Below are positions 1 to 10,700 of a stretch of DNA of 64,000 nt, one piece after another. The stretch's first letter is position 1. Each line of letters opens with the position of its first letter. Origin of the DNA: Tautonia plasticadhaerens (GTDB taxonomy: Bacteria; Planctomycetota; Planctomycetia; Isosphaerales; Isosphaeraceae); NCBI RefSeq assembly GCF_007752535.1, contig NZ_CP036426.1:5146001-5210000 (forward strand), read 5' to 3'. Under the pieces are notes generated by a model. That model was not told the DNA's origin. It made no database searches and saw only the letters and a program-made list of their open reading frames with translations. Position numbers and translations under genes: made by a program.

Positions 1-198
1 GGAGCGGTTGGCTCTCCTCGTCGCCATGCGTCGCGATGGAATGCCGCGGGCCGTTCCGCAGCCCGGCCAGAGCGACGCGGAGCGTGGGGACGACAGTCCA
101 ACGGCGACACTCTTCTTGTTATTTCTGCGTGCTAGAGTGATTTCGGAAAGTCGGGGCGAGCTCGGTCTGGCCGCCTAGGTTTCACCGAGCCGCGGCCT
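1..198. other. Upstream region without a recognised gene
   Basis: I see no convincing coding sequence here. The stretch at 105-150 is less GC-rich than its surroundings and could hold the promoter of the large operon that starts near 199, but I cannot assign -35 and -10 boxes with confidence. The window edge may cut a neighbouring gene. Confidence 0.4.
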
Positions 199-1719
199 GT
201 GAGGCTGGCGGAAATGGTCAAAGAGATGAAGGGATGGGGCTCCATTGGGGAGAGATACACCTTCGGCTCATTCCAGACGGCCGAGGACGCCCTCATCAGC
301 GGCGTGCGATGCACGGTGGCCTCGGGCGTCGTATACCTGGGCCCAGTACCCCCGGCAACCGGGATGCGCGGGTGGCAGGGGGACGGCCAGGATCTCCTGC
401 ATTTCCTCATGCCCCTCGGCGATGACCCGATGGAGCCGAGCCACCAGTCGCTCGGAGCCCTGGCCCGCGTCCTGAGGGAGCGGGCCGAGTCGGCGGCAAG
501 GGGCGAGGCCAACCTGGTCCCGGGCGACGAGGACCAGCGGAGGCTCGACTGGGCTGTCGACCGGCTGGTCGAGATCGCGCAGCGGATGAGGGACGCCGGG
601 ACCTGGCTCGGCCAAGTTCACCTCGATAATGTACTGATCGTCGAGCCGGGCGGCTTCGGCAAACCGGAGATCATCTTGACCGACTGGGGATTCGCCTTCC
701 AGCAGTCGCTCAGCTTCCGGCCGGACGGTGACGCCCCGCAATGGGTCCGCGCCTCCCCCTGGGCCATCCTGTGGGACGCGACGCCCGAGGAGATGAACCA
801 GATCGCGTTGGAAGGGGGACGCCCGCCGGACGACCGCACCGATAGCCGCACCCTGGCGAGGCTGCTGGCCTGCCTGCTGGTCGGCCGAGAGGCGGTCGAG
901 TCTTGGTTCGAGCCGGGGGGGCGGCACCCCGGTCGGGGGACGCCCTTCGCCGGCCTCCCCGAGGGGCGTGTCCGCACCTCAGCCGGGATCTGGCCCGTCC
1001 TGAAGAAGGCCCTGGAGGGCCGTTCGGGCCTGGACGAGCTGGGCGCCGGGATCAGGGCCAACCCGCCGAGCGGCCACTTCGTGGACCTCGTCGAGGCCAG
1101 TCGTCGGGAGGTTGAGGAAGAGCGCCATCGACAGCGCCTCCGCCGCCGACGGCTGTCCATGCAGCTCGGGGTCGGCATCCCCCTGCTGCTGGCCTCCGCC
1201 GCCGGAGGGTTCCTGGCCCTGAAGGCGAGCGGGCTCTTCGATCCGGAGCCGCCCTCCCACCCGCTCTGCCCGACGTGCCCCGGTTCCAGCCCGCTGACCG
1301 GAGCCCTCGAGCAGTTCGCCGAGGCAAGGGGACGGGCCGAGGAAGTCGTGCAGGCCGAGCAGGGGGACCTGGCACGGGCCGTCGGGGCGATCGCTCCCGC
1401 TCGGGACGGTCAGCTCGACGCGCTGGCTGAGCTTCATCGAGTGGCGATCGCCGACGGCCGCACTCCGACCGAGGCCGAGCGCGGGTGCCTGGCCAAGGTC
1501 TCCCGGGGGACGACGGACGACCTGCGCCGCGACTATGATCGCCTGTTCCGCCGGCTCGACGGACTCTCCGACGACCCCCGGACGGAATGCGAGCTCATCG
1601 ACAAGCTCATCTCCCAGGTCGAGGTGGTCGGTCAATTCGACCCAGAATTGGCGTCGGCCGATTGGGTCGCTCAACTCAAGGAGACGCGACGATGGAACTG
1701 CGGAGATCCCGAGCCCTGA
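199..1719 (+). CDS. Membrane-anchored protein-kinase-like (probable pseudokinase) protein
   Basis: First gene of the large operon. Residues of about 1-300 resemble the C-lobe of a protein kinase: HLDNVLIV near residue 139 matches the end of a catalytic loop (usually HRDxKPxN), and TDWGF near 162 matches DFG. The position of the catalytic Asp appears to be Gln (LGQVHLDN), and I see no clear glycine loop or VAIK lysine, so it is probably catalytically dead or very divergent. An Arg-rich stretch precedes one transmembrane segment at about 320-343. The remaining 150 residues, with several Cys including a CPTC motif, would be periplasmic. The start is uncertain: GTG 199, ATG 214 and ATG 226 are all in frame and none has a strong ribosome site. 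The end overlaps the next gene by 28 bases, implying translational coupling. Confidence 0.7.
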   Translation: MRLAEMVKEMKGWGSIGERYTFGSFQTAEDALISGVRCTVASGVVYLGPVPPATGMRGWQGDGQDLLHFLMPLGDDPMEPSHQSLGALARVLRERAESAARGEANLVPGDEDQRRLDWAVDRLVEIAQRMRDAGTWLGQVHLDNVLIVEPGGFGKPEIILTDWGFAFQQSLSFRPDGDAPQWVRASPWAILWDATPEEMNQIALEGGRPPDDRTDSRTLARLLACLLVGREAVESWFEPGGRHPGRGTPFAGLPEGRVRTSAGIWPVLKKALEGRSGLDELGAGIRANPPSGHFVDLVEASRREVEEERHRQRLRRRRLSMQLGVGIPLLLASAAGGFLALKASGLFDPEPPSHPLCPTCPGSSPLTGALEQFAEARGRAEEVVQAEQGDLARAVGAIAPARDGQLDALAELHRVAIADGRTPTEAERGCLAKVSRGTTDDLRRDYDRLFRRLDGLSDDPRTECELIDKLISQVEVVGQFDPELASADWVAQLKETRRWNCGDPEP

Positions 1720-3083
1720 TCGCGCTCGTCGTTGCGGCCGGGGTGTGCCCGGCCGCGCCGGGGCAGGAACCGGAGCCGGAACCGAAGGCGGCCGAGTCCG
1801 CGGGCGACGGGGGCTCGCCGGGGGTCCGGGCCGTGGTCCGGGACGACCCGGGACAAGCCGAGGCCCCGCGACCGTCGAACCTCTATATGGTCGTCCGGAC
1901 CGAGTCGTTCCAGGACTCCCGCGAGCTCGAGGACAAGATCCGGCTGGCAGCCGAGGCGATCGGCGACACTCAGGCGCGGCCCGAAGCGCGGCCGATCTCG
2001 CGTGTGACCTACGAGGAATTGAAGAAGATTCTCGACCCGGGCGCGCCAGGCAACCCGTTCGAGGGGGACTCGGGCCGGGCGGTCGCCCGGGGGGGGGACG
2101 TGATCATCACCCCGTACGTCGGCGACGACTCGACCTGGGAGATCAACACGGGCGACCCCGATCTCCGGCTGCTGAAGCTGGAGCTGCTGGCCGGCGACGG
2201 GGGCAGCCCCCCCAAGATCTATGAGACGGCCCCGAAGAACGAGGTGGGCGCGCCGCTGAGCTACTACAAGCCGGGCCTGTACTTGCTCAGGCTCGAGTCG
2301 AACAGCCCCCCCAAATCGGCCACCCTGACGCTGCAGCACGCCAAGGAAGAGGGGACGCGGACCTCGTCGCTGAGCTGGCCGGTCTCGGACCGCTACTTCA
2401 TCGTCTCGATCACCGACTTCGCCTCCGACCCGAGGAGGCTGACCGAGACGCTCAAGGACGCGAGCATCATGGGGACCCCCTACTCGACCGTCAGCCCCGT
2501 GACCACGACCTCGCTGCTGCTGGCGGACCTGCGGCCGGAGGCGGGGGGCACGGGGGTCGGTTGGACGAGCAACGTCATGACGGTCAACATCCCCAACCCC
2601 GAGGGCATCGTCACCTCGCGCGTCTGGGCCCTCTTCCCGCTGACCCGAGAGCAGCGGGACAAGGCGCTGCGCGACCTGGAGGAGAAGGTGCTCGCGGAGA
2701 GCTACACGGTGGTCCCGAAGCACATTCGCAGCCAGAGCGTCTCCGCCTCCCCGGTGGACCCCTCCGACCCGTCCAAGGGGTTCGAACCGTACCCGATCCG
2801 GCCGCAGTCCGAGCCGAAGTGGTACGAGCTGGCCGGTAACGGGAAGACCTTTACCGGCAAGTTCGCCGTCGAGGACATCCCCGGCTGGAAGGAGAAGGAC
2901 CGGCTCCCGGAGTGCTACTGGTTGCTCGTGTACGAGTTCGGCGACGGCGACCGGGCGAGGCCCAACCGGGTCCGCAAGGAGCTGACGGTCGACGGCACGA
3001 CCGAGGAGGTCCAGGTCTACGCCTACGACCAGGAGGTCAGCGACTGGCCGACCGGGATCCGGAGGCTCCGCGTCCCCGAATGA
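1692..3083 (+). CDS. Exported protein of unknown function
   Basis: The product is 463 residues starting at ATG 1692, inside the end of the pseudokinase gene. I chose this start because it gives a good signal peptide (MELRRSRALIALVVAAG, then a Gln-rich cleavage region). An earlier in-frame ATG at 1587 would add residues with no such character. A low-complexity Glu/Pro/Gly segment follows, then a soluble region without a family I recognise. Translational overlap with the preceding gene, whose C-terminal part should also be periplasmic, makes a periplasmic partnership plausible. Function is unknown. Confidence 0.7.
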   Translation: MELRRSRALIALVVAAGVCPAAPGQEPEPEPKAAESAGDGGSPGVRAVVRDDPGQAEAPRPSNLYMVVRTESFQDSRELEDKIRLAAEAIGDTQARPEARPISRVTYEELKKILDPGAPGNPFEGDSGRAVARGGDVIITPYVGDDSTWEINTGDPDLRLLKLELLAGDGGSPPKIYETAPKNEVGAPLSYYKPGLYLLRLESNSPPKSATLTLQHAKEEGTRTSSLSWPVSDRYFIVSITDFASDPRRLTETLKDASIMGTPYSTVSPVTTTSLLLADLRPEAGGTGVGWTSNVMTVNIPNPEGIVTSRVWALFPLTREQRDKALRDLEEKVLAESYTVVPKHIRSQSVSASPVDPSDPSKGFEPYPIRPQSEPKWYELAGNGKTFTGKFAVEDIPGWKEKDRLPECYWLLVYEFGDGDRARPNRVRKELTVDGTTEEVQVYAYDQEVSDWPTGIRRLRVPE

Positions 3084-3183
3084 CGGCCGCGCCCGGGCAT
3101 TGTTCTGTGGTGCTGGAGGATCGCCCGGCTGGGCGAGGGCTGGCGGCCGGCTTGCGTCCGGCCCGCGAGGAGGCGAGATTGAC

Positions 3184-5277
3184 GTGAGCGGAACCCCGAC
3201 CGAGCCCTATCCGCTGATGCGTCCCGACCAGCGCTCCAGGCTCGAGGCGACTGGCTCGGTGTACGCCGAGGTCGTCGCGCAGCTCCCACGCCTCGCCGCG
3301 CGGGAAGAGATCGCCTCGCTGCGCGAGCGCCTGGCCAGGCTGCAGACCCTGATGGGCCTGGATTGCCTGAGGATCGGCCTCCTCGGCTCGAGCGGGGCGG
3401 GCAAGTCGACGACCGTGGCGAATCTGCTGGGCATCCCCGAGCACGAGAGCCCGACGCCGCCCGGCGGGGGCGGCGCCGGCACGGGGGTGGCCACCCGCAT
3501 CCGCCCGGCCCCGCCGGGCTCCCCGGTCCGGATGCGGCTGGAGTTCATGGATCGGGAGGCGTACAACCGCCGGGTCTCGGATCTCGTGGGGCTGGTCCCC
3601 GAGCTGGGCGAGGCCGAGCCGTCGGAGCTGCTCCACAGGGCGCGGGCCCTCCCGCCCAGCTCGCCGGCCCGCCCCGAGGAGGTCCGTTCGTTGATCCGGC
3701 TCCTGGAGGCGTTCCAGGGCCACGGGCACCTCCTGGGGACTTTCGACGACACGGTGCCCTACGAGGACCGGGCCCAGATCTTGATGCACCAGGAGGCCGG
3801 CACGGCGACCGGCTTCACCCCCTTGCTCCGGCAGGTGATCATCGAGTTCCCAACCGATCGGATCGACCCCCGCCTGGAGCTGATCGACCTGCCGGGCCTC
3901 GGCGTGGCAAACCGCGCCGACGAGATGCTCACGGTCAGCTTCCTCCCCGAGCTCAACGGGGCCTTTATCCTGATCAAGGCGGCCTCGGCCAACGACGAGC
4001 AGGTCGCCCGCCTGATCGCGAAGATGAAGGAGCAGTTCCCCGACCTCGGCCCCAGGGTGTGGGTGATCGCCAGCGGCTTCGACTCGCTCGACTCCAACAA
4101 CCTCGGCGACGGGCCGTCGGGGCGCCCGGTCCTCTCCCACCTGTCCGACTATCTGATCGACCGGGGGGTCAGGACCGACCGCGTCCTGCTGCTCGGCAAC
4201 CACCTCTACCAGGCCCTGCTCCACGCCGAGGCCCGGACCGCCCCGGCGTCCGTCGCGCCGGCCCGGCTCGACGGCGCGCTGATCGACGAGGCCGTCCGGG
4301 CCCGCAACCTGAAAATCAACCTGCCCCGGGATCCCGAGGGTCGGCTGGTGGTGCCCACCAAGTTCCGCCGGTACAAGGAGCTATCCGACGCGTTCGAGCG
4401 GACTGTCCTCGTCGACGGCGGGATCGGCCGGCTCCGCGACACGATCAAGGAGCACGTCTTCAAGGCGGTCCAGGTCGAGGTCCAGGGGCAGGTCGATGCC
4501 GAGCTGGCCGCCCTCGGCCGGTCGATGGCACTCGAGCTGGAGAGCGCCCGGGTCCGCTCCCACATGGAGCCGGCCGACCTGATCCGGGCCAGCCAGTGGA
4601 TGTCGGAGCTACAGGACATCGGCCGGAACGCCCTGCAACGCAGCCGCGACCTGTACCTGGAGGAGGCGACGAAGTTGGAGGCGGTGCTGGGGACCTACCT
4701 GGAGTCGGTGATCAAGAATGACCTGCCGATCCAGGACCCCGACCACCCGAACAAGAACATGCTCGATATGGTCCATCGCCAGCACTCGAAGAACCTGCGC
4801 GATCAGGGGCTCGACCTCGCACCCCGCCTCGTCCGGTCGATCTTCGAGCGGATCGACGGCAAGGTGCAGGCGATCGGGATCAATCGGCTCGGGACCGGCC
4901 CGGTAGGACTACGGGACCCGAAGGCGGCATGGGAGGGGCGGACGGCCGCCGACCGCGCCGACTCCGGCTGGTACCGGGCGGTCTTCGACTCGTTTCAGGA
5001 CGAGATGAAATTCGTCAAGGACCTGGAGGAGGCGGCCTCGGTTTACCCCAAGGACCACTACCTCGAGCTCATGAGGCACAAGGTGCAGGCCGTGGTCCGC
5101 GAGTTTATCCGGACGGTGCTCGGCCAGCTCGGGCGCCAGCTCAAGACGCTCGGCGACGAACTGCTGCTGATCGGCGACTCGCCCGACGAGGAGGACTCGG
5201 CGACCGACCTGGTCTACTCGAAGCTGCTCGACAAGCTCTCTATGCTGGGCGGTAGCCCGTCGGGGGTGACATCATGA
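3184..5277 (+). CDS. Dynamin-like large GTPase
   Basis: 697 residues from GTG 3184, preceded at ten bases by the strong ribosome site GAGGAGG (3167-3173). The frame is open further upstream to 3100 but that extension looks like leader. The P-loop GSSGAGKST lies near residue 66, LIDLPGLG (the DxxG switch-II motif) near 235, and VWVIASGFDS near 290 follows the strand where a GTPase specificity motif would lie. The C-terminal half is helical and charged, with repeated acidic and basic heptad-like stretches, as in dynamin-family or SrfC-like proteins. Such proteins bind GTP and act on membranes or on partner assemblies. The gene overlaps the Hsp70-like gene by four bases (ATGA). The family call is from motifs only; subfamily is not known. 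Confidence 0.75.
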   Translation: MSGTPTEPYPLMRPDQRSRLEATGSVYAEVVAQLPRLAAREEIASLRERLARLQTLMGLDCLRIGLLGSSGAGKSTTVANLLGIPEHESPTPPGGGGAGTGVATRIRPAPPGSPVRMRLEFMDREAYNRRVSDLVGLVPELGEAEPSELLHRARALPPSSPARPEEVRSLIRLLEAFQGHGHLLGTFDDTVPYEDRAQILMHQEAGTATGFTPLLRQVIIEFPTDRIDPRLELIDLPGLGVANRADEMLTVSFLPELNGAFILIKAASANDEQVARLIAKMKEQFPDLGPRVWVIASGFDSLDSNNLGDGPSGRPVLSHLSDYLIDRGVRTDRVLLLGNHLYQALLHAEARTAPASVAPARLDGALIDEAVRARNLKINLPRDPEGRLVVPTKFRRYKELSDAFERTVLVDGGIGRLRDTIKEHVFKAVQVEVQGQVDAELAALGRSMALELESARVRSHMEPADLIRASQWMSELQDIGRNALQRSRDLYLEEATKLEAVLGTYLESVIKNDLPIQDPDHPNKNMLDMVHRQHSKNLRDQGLDLAPRLVRSIFERIDGKVQAIGINRLGTGPVGLRDPKAAWEGRTAADRADSGWYRAVFDSFQDEMKFVKDLEEAASVYPKDHYLELMRHKVQAVVREFIRTVLGQLGRQLKTLGDELLLIGDSPDEEDSATDLVYSKLLDKLSMLGGSPSGVTS

Positions 5278-7748
5278 TCCCGCCGGTGACGTTCACGAGG
5301 GGTTTCGCCCAGACGGGGACCCACACCAAGCAGGTCGCCGGCCTCAAGGGCCGGGATCTGGTCTCGCCGGACCGGGTGCAGGAATTCACGTCCGGCACCT
5401 TCCTGACGCTGATCGCGTGGAGCCCGGACCCGAGGAACCCCAACCGCTGGCTGCGCGTAAGGGCCGAGCACCGCTCGAAGCCCGACGCGCCGCCCGAGGA
5501 CCGCGAGCCGTTCGCCGCGATGGGCCCCGGCGTCCTGGGGGCCGAGCTGCGGCTCGACTCGGAGGTGTACCTGACTTTCGAGATCCTGACCGACGGCGAG
5601 GCCTATTGCCAGGCGGTCGAGGCCGAGCCGAGGACGATCCGCCGCCGTCTGATCGTGGGGGCGGCGCAGGAGCGGGATGGCCGGCGGTACGAGTCGCAGA
5701 TTCCCGTCGAGCTGACCGTCACCGACGCCTCGCCGATGCCCACCTACCAGGGGTTCGTGGCCTTGGACCTGGGCAACACGAGCAGCACCCTCGTCTGCCG
5801 CTCCAGTGACATGAACGCCCCGCCCGAGATCAACCTGGTGCCGACCAGGGAGCTGCCCGGCGCGCCTGCCGAGCCGGCGACCTCGGCCCTGCGCATCGTG
5901 AAGCTGAGGAGGCCGCCCGAGTCAGGCCAATACACCGCCTGCGACTACCAGATCGGGGACGACGCCCTGGCCGGCAACCCGCCCGTCGACAGCCTGTTCC
6001 TGGGAGCGAAGCGCCTGCTGTCCGACCAAGCCGGCCTCGATGCCCCCGACAAGGTCGATTTCATGCTCAACGGCGCGGCGGAGAGCCTCGGGAGGACCGA
6101 GCCGGCCGAGCTGTTCGTCGCCAAGATGCTCCAGTCCTTCCACCGGCTCGAACGCAGCTTCCCCGACCGGCTCGGGCTGACCTGCCCGACGACGTTCTCC
6201 CGCCACGAGGTCGAGCAGCTCCGGATCGCCGCCTATCATGGCGGCCGCCGGTCGCGCGGCGTAAACCCGAGGCCGTCGTCCCCGTCGGGGGACGACCTCG
6301 ACGGCTACGTCCCCTGGGTCATCGACGAGGCCTCGGCGGCGGCATTCTACTTCGTGCACGACGAGTTCCTCGAGCGGCCCGGCCGGGTGGCCGGGTTCCG
6401 CTACATCTACCCCCGGGGCATGAACCTGCTGCTCTACGACTGCGGCGGCGGCACGACCGACATCGCACTCGTCCACGTCGAGGTCGGCGAGAGCGATAGC
6501 GACCAATTCGTCGTCCGGTTCGAAGTCCTCGGCCGGGCCGGGCACCGCAACTTCGGCGGCGACGCGATGACGATCGCGGCCTTCCGCCTGCTGAAGGTCA
6601 AGCTCGCCGCGGTGCTCGACGGGACCTCCGTCTGGCCGTCCCCCGGCGACCTGAAGGAGCTGCGGCGATTCCTGACCGAAGGCGGGAAGGTCGCCGAGGT
6701 GGACCGATGCCTGCGGACCGCGTTCCACGCCGAGCTTGACGACCCGTCGCTGCCCGAGACCCGGGAGCGTAAGGAGGCGACGCTGCTGCTCTGGCAGGTG
6801 GCCGAGCGGGCGAAGCGGAGGCTGGCCGAGGCCGCCGCGGGCAAGGGCGGCAAGGGGCACGTGGAGATCTCCCTTGACGGCCAAGTGCACCAGGGCGGCG
6901 GCGCCTCGCAGGGCGCCGCCAAGACCGACCCGGCGATGACCCAGAAGGAGTTCCAGCGCCTCTCCCGTGTCGAGGACAACTCCAGGCTCACCGAGCTGTG
7001 GCAGAAGGCCCAGCAGATCCGCATCAGCACAGCCGAGGTGGACTGGTTGCTCGATGCGGACGTCCGCGAGAGCGTCCGCTACGCCCGCTGCCTGATCGAG
7101 TCGCGGCTGCCGCGTGACCAGGAGGTCCACTGGGTCTACGTCGTCGGCAACGCGTCCCGCTACCCTTTGATCCGGCGGGCGATCCTCGACGCCGTGGGCG
7201 GGCTCCCGATCCGGTTCCTCGAGGAGCGGCTTCGCAAGGTCGCCCCGGCCGACCTGAAGAACTCGGTGGCCAAGGGGGCCGTCCGCGTCATGCAGGTCCG
7301 CGAGCGCCACGAGGACTACTGGGTCCGCTTCGATGAGAAGCTCATGGAGCGGCTCCCCTTCGACATCCAGCGCAAGGGGGCGGGGGCGCTGGAGCGCCTT
7401 CTCTTCAAGGAGAACACCCTCTACGACGACCTGCTCCCTCGAGACATCGTCATCGAGCCCCCCAAGGAGGGCCAGGCCGCGACCCGCGAGGTGGTGCTCA
7501 GCCGGGTCTGGCCCGGGGACAATCGGGGTGAGGAGTACATCCGGTTCCGGACCGGACGGCCAGGGGAGACGTTCCGCGGCAGCTACCGGATCGAGTACGA
7601 CCGCCACAACCACCGCTTCAAGATGCGGAAGCTCGACGACGACGGCGAGCCGTTCGGCGAGACGTTCGTCGGCATGACACAGGAGGTCAAGTTCCGCAAC
7701 GCCCCCGTCCAGGTCGGAGAACGAGCATGGCCCCCAGTCCAGGCCTGA
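5274..7748 (+). CDS. Hsp70/actin-fold ATPase (DnaK- or SrfB-like)
   Basis: 824 residues starting in the ATGA overlap with the GTPase gene. About 150 residues precede the ATPase core, which is not usual for DnaK. Phosphate-1 motif ALDLGNTSST lies near residue 162, phosphate-2 LYDCGGGTTDIAL near 387, and the adenosine-type motif VVGNASRYP near 623. A Gly/Ala/Gln-rich insert (near 530-550) separates the lobes. The C-terminal 150 residues do not look like a DnaK substrate-binding domain. The pairing of an Hsp70-fold ATPase with a dynamin-like GTPase recalls the SrfB/SrfC pair of Gram-negative bacteria; this is an analogy from architecture, not a demonstrated orthology. Likely cytoplasmic, assembling with the neighbours. 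Confidence 0.75.
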   Translation: MIPPVTFTRGFAQTGTHTKQVAGLKGRDLVSPDRVQEFTSGTFLTLIAWSPDPRNPNRWLRVRAEHRSKPDAPPEDREPFAAMGPGVLGAELRLDSEVYLTFEILTDGEAYCQAVEAEPRTIRRRLIVGAAQERDGRRYESQIPVELTVTDASPMPTYQGFVALDLGNTSSTLVCRSSDMNAPPEINLVPTRELPGAPAEPATSALRIVKLRRPPESGQYTACDYQIGDDALAGNPPVDSLFLGAKRLLSDQAGLDAPDKVDFMLNGAAESLGRTEPAELFVAKMLQSFHRLERSFPDRLGLTCPTTFSRHEVEQLRIAAYHGGRRSRGVNPRPSSPSGDDLDGYVPWVIDEASAAAFYFVHDEFLERPGRVAGFRYIYPRGMNLLLYDCGGGTTDIALVHVEVGESDSDQFVVRFEVLGRAGHRNFGGDAMTIAAFRLLKVKLAAVLDGTSVWPSPGDLKELRRFLTEGGKVAEVDRCLRTAFHAELDDPSLPETRERKEATLLLWQVAERAKRRLAEAAAGKGGKGHVEISLDGQVHQGGGASQGAAKTDPAMTQKEFQRLSRVEDNSRLTELWQKAQQIRISTAEVDWLLDADVRESVRYARCLIESRLPRDQEVHWVYVVGNASRYPLIRRAILDAVGGLPIRFLEERLRKVAPADLKNSVAKGAVRVMQVRERHEDYWVRFDEKLMERLPFDIQRKGAGALERLLFKENTLYDDLLPRDIVIEPPKEGQAATREVVLSRVWPGDNRGEEYIRFRTGRPGETFRGSYRIEYDRHNHRFKMRKLDDDGEPFGETFVGMTQEVKFRNAPVQVGERAWPPVQA

Positions 7749-10700
7749 GCCCCTCGGCCCGGGCCGCGACGCCCGGCAGCCCGACCGACCCGGCCACCGG
7801 GCTGAGGTTGCGCCTTGAGGAGGGGCTCCGCCAGCTCCATCTCTGCCTGTACTGGATCAACTACCGCAGGCAGCTCACCAAACTGCGGGACAGGGACCAT
7901 GATCGACGCGCCGAGGAGTTGGCCAATCAAATCATGAAGGGAGTGATTGGTCCGTTCCTCGAAAGGGCACGGTGGATCCCTGGGCTCGTACACCTCGTGC
8001 AGCGGGCTAAGGAAGAACCGGCCACCTACAACGAGCTAATAGATCAGCTGAACAAGCCGCGCGAGGATCTCATCGGCCGCCTCATCGCCGCGGTCGATCC
8101 GGATCGTACTCCCTCCACCGACCGGCTCCTGCCCCTGCTCGAGCGATGCCTGCTGGGGACATCCCATCTGTCTGACCAGAACCCTAATCGCGGCTGCGAG
8201 GTCGGGCCGGTCGACTCGGCCACCTTCTGGTTGCACCAGGGCAAGGCCTTGGCCGGTTGGCTCCGGCTGGGCCCCGAGCTGAATAAATTTGAGAATAAAT
8301 GGCAATTTGACGCTGAAATCGACAGGTACGCTGCCAAGCTCAATAAGCTCGTGGCCAGTCTGCTGGAGCATCGGGATCCTCGCCTGGAAAATCATCTCTC
8401 CGAGATTGGTGGGGGACTGCGTGTGCTCGCCACTAAGATGCGGAGTAACCTTGAGCAGGGCGGTGAGATCGACCCCAGATGGCGGTTCCACTGTGCGGAG
8501 ATCTTCGAATCCATGCCGGAAGGCTGGCCGCCGCGGGCGCTATCCGAGATGTCCCTCATCCTGGACGCGGGCGGGACCGGCGGCGATTGGCTCGACGCGA
8601 TCCGCGAGGCAAGGTCGACCGGCGCCACGGATGGCCGGGTCGTGCTGGCTGAGTGGCTCCTCGGCTGCCTTGACGGACTGGACCAGAAGCGGCCACTGCC
8701 CGAACTCGCTTGGTCTCAGGTCGAGCAAGGGCTCAGTTCGATGTTGGGCCGGGAGTGTACACTGGTCCGGACGCAGGCCGTCGATTCGGCCGGCCGGGAG
8801 AGTTGGAGGGTCGAGGAGCCGACTCGGCCGTCCGGCAAGCTCCCCCGATTGAAGCAGACGGGCCTAGTACTCGACGGCTCCACGGTCGTTCGGCCGGCGA
8901 TCATCCAGGTGCCCCGGGACGTGGAGTCGATCCTCGCCCTGCCGCTCGATCGGCTCGGGGCCGAGGCGTCTGGAGAGCTAGGCGGCCTGGCCCGCCAACT
9001 TCGAGGGCTTCTGGCCCGCTCGCCGACGCTGGAGCAGGGCCGCATGGAGCCCGACGACCTAGTCCTGGTCTGGCGGACCTTGGTGAGGGCCGCGATCTCC
9101 CCGTCCCCGGCGTCGGGGTTGTTGGTAGACGGGCTGCGGCGGCTCGGCTACGTGCTGGCGGCCGCCCCGGCCGGGCCCGGGCAAACGCCGGTCGATGGCT
9201 GGGTCGCGGTCCTGCCAGACCCCCTCGCCGACTGCCCGACCCCGCTAGAGACCGAAGGGGTGCACGGCCCCGGGGCTGTCGCGCTGCGGTGCCCCGACAA
9301 GACTCATCTCTTCCCCGCCGTCTGGCTGCGGGTCCCGCACCCCTGGGCCGGCCGGGAGCGTTGGCTGGATGTCCTGATCAAGCACGAGGCGACGTTGCTC
9401 CGCCTGGCCGACCCGGCGACTGGCTGGGTCCGTGCCTCAGGCCTCGGCGATCTGGTCAGGGGGCTGGCCGCGGCCCGCTCTGGGGGGAGCCCGCCCGATC
9501 GCCAGGGAGCCGACCTGGCTGCCGAGATCTTCGCCGTGTTCCACGACCGGTGGAGGCGAGTGGCGAGGCCCGACGCACCCCCGGGCGATCGGGAGAGGCG
9601 GCAAGAGGCGGGGATGATCGCCCGCGATCTCTACCAGGCGCTGGAGGAGCCGGCGAGGCGACACCTGGGGCTCCCGCTCCGTCCCCAGGACCTTGCCCCC
9701 GACCTGGAGGCGATGGAACAGGGCGTCCCCGGGGACGACGTGGTCGTCGAGTGGGAGCCCTCGCCCGGGTCGAAGTCCCGCGTCGAGGTCGCGGAGGTGG
9801 TCCTGGGTGGCCGCGGAAGGCCGGCCTGCCTTCGGCTGGTCGCCCCGAAGCGGTGCGACGACCGCGTGCTGGCGTGGGCCCGCCTTCCCGGCCCCGAGGG
9901 GCTGCTCACCGGTCGACTCCGGCCGATCCGCCAACGCCTGCTCTGGATGCCGCGATCGGACCGACCGGCCCTCGAGGCGCCCCTGGCCGAGCTCGCATCG
10001 CTGCTCGCCTCCGATGCCGCCCTTGGGGAGTTGGTCGCGGCCGGTCGCCTCGGCGACGAGGCCGCTCGGGCCTGGCTGCGTCGCCTCCTGACCGACCGGG
10101 TCGTGGCTGTCTACCCGGCGATCGACCCGGAATCGCTCGACTTCCTGCCGCCCGAGGCCGCGGCGGCCCCGGGGCTGGCCTGGACCTATCACGACGACAT
10201 CCCCGCCGGGTCGATCGTCCCCGACGCCCCGGTGAACTTCTCGACCGATCCAGCCAGGGCCCGCGCGACCCTCAGCCTCGGCCCCCGGGGTCGTCACCCC
10301 TGGCTCGATGCGGCGATTGACCTCGAGGGCTGGCTGGAGCGGCGGCCCCCCTCCCGCCTCGCCGAGACGCTCCGGGGACCGGCCGGGCGACTGGCCGCGG
10401 AGGCCCGATCGACGATCGGGGCCAGGGAGTCGGCCCCGAAGGAGGTCCTCCAGGCACCCTTCGAGGCGGTCCTCTCCGCCCTAATCGACGGGGGCGCCCC
10501 GGACTCGCCGGGAGCCGCCGACGAGGCCATGCGGCACCTCGCCAGGGTCGCCGACGGGTTGGGCCTGAGGCTCCGGCCGTCCGGCTGGTCGTTCGCAGCT
10601 CCCCCCGCCCAGGGGACCGTCCCGGTCGACGAGGCGGTCGCCGACCCCGACGCGCACCCTGCCCGATTCGAGGCGGCCGGTCCGCCGGCTGGCTTCCTCG

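Noticed and set aside
5922-7613. 563-codon open frame on the minus strand opposite the Hsp70-like gene
   Set aside because: It is a shadow of the GC-rich coding strand: low-complexity Leu/Arg/Pro/Val, no start context, no motif. The plus strand has clear ATPase motifs.
8710-10320. 536-codon open frame in another plus frame
   Set aside because: Shadow within the 1146-residue gene, with Arg/Gly/Pro-rich composition.
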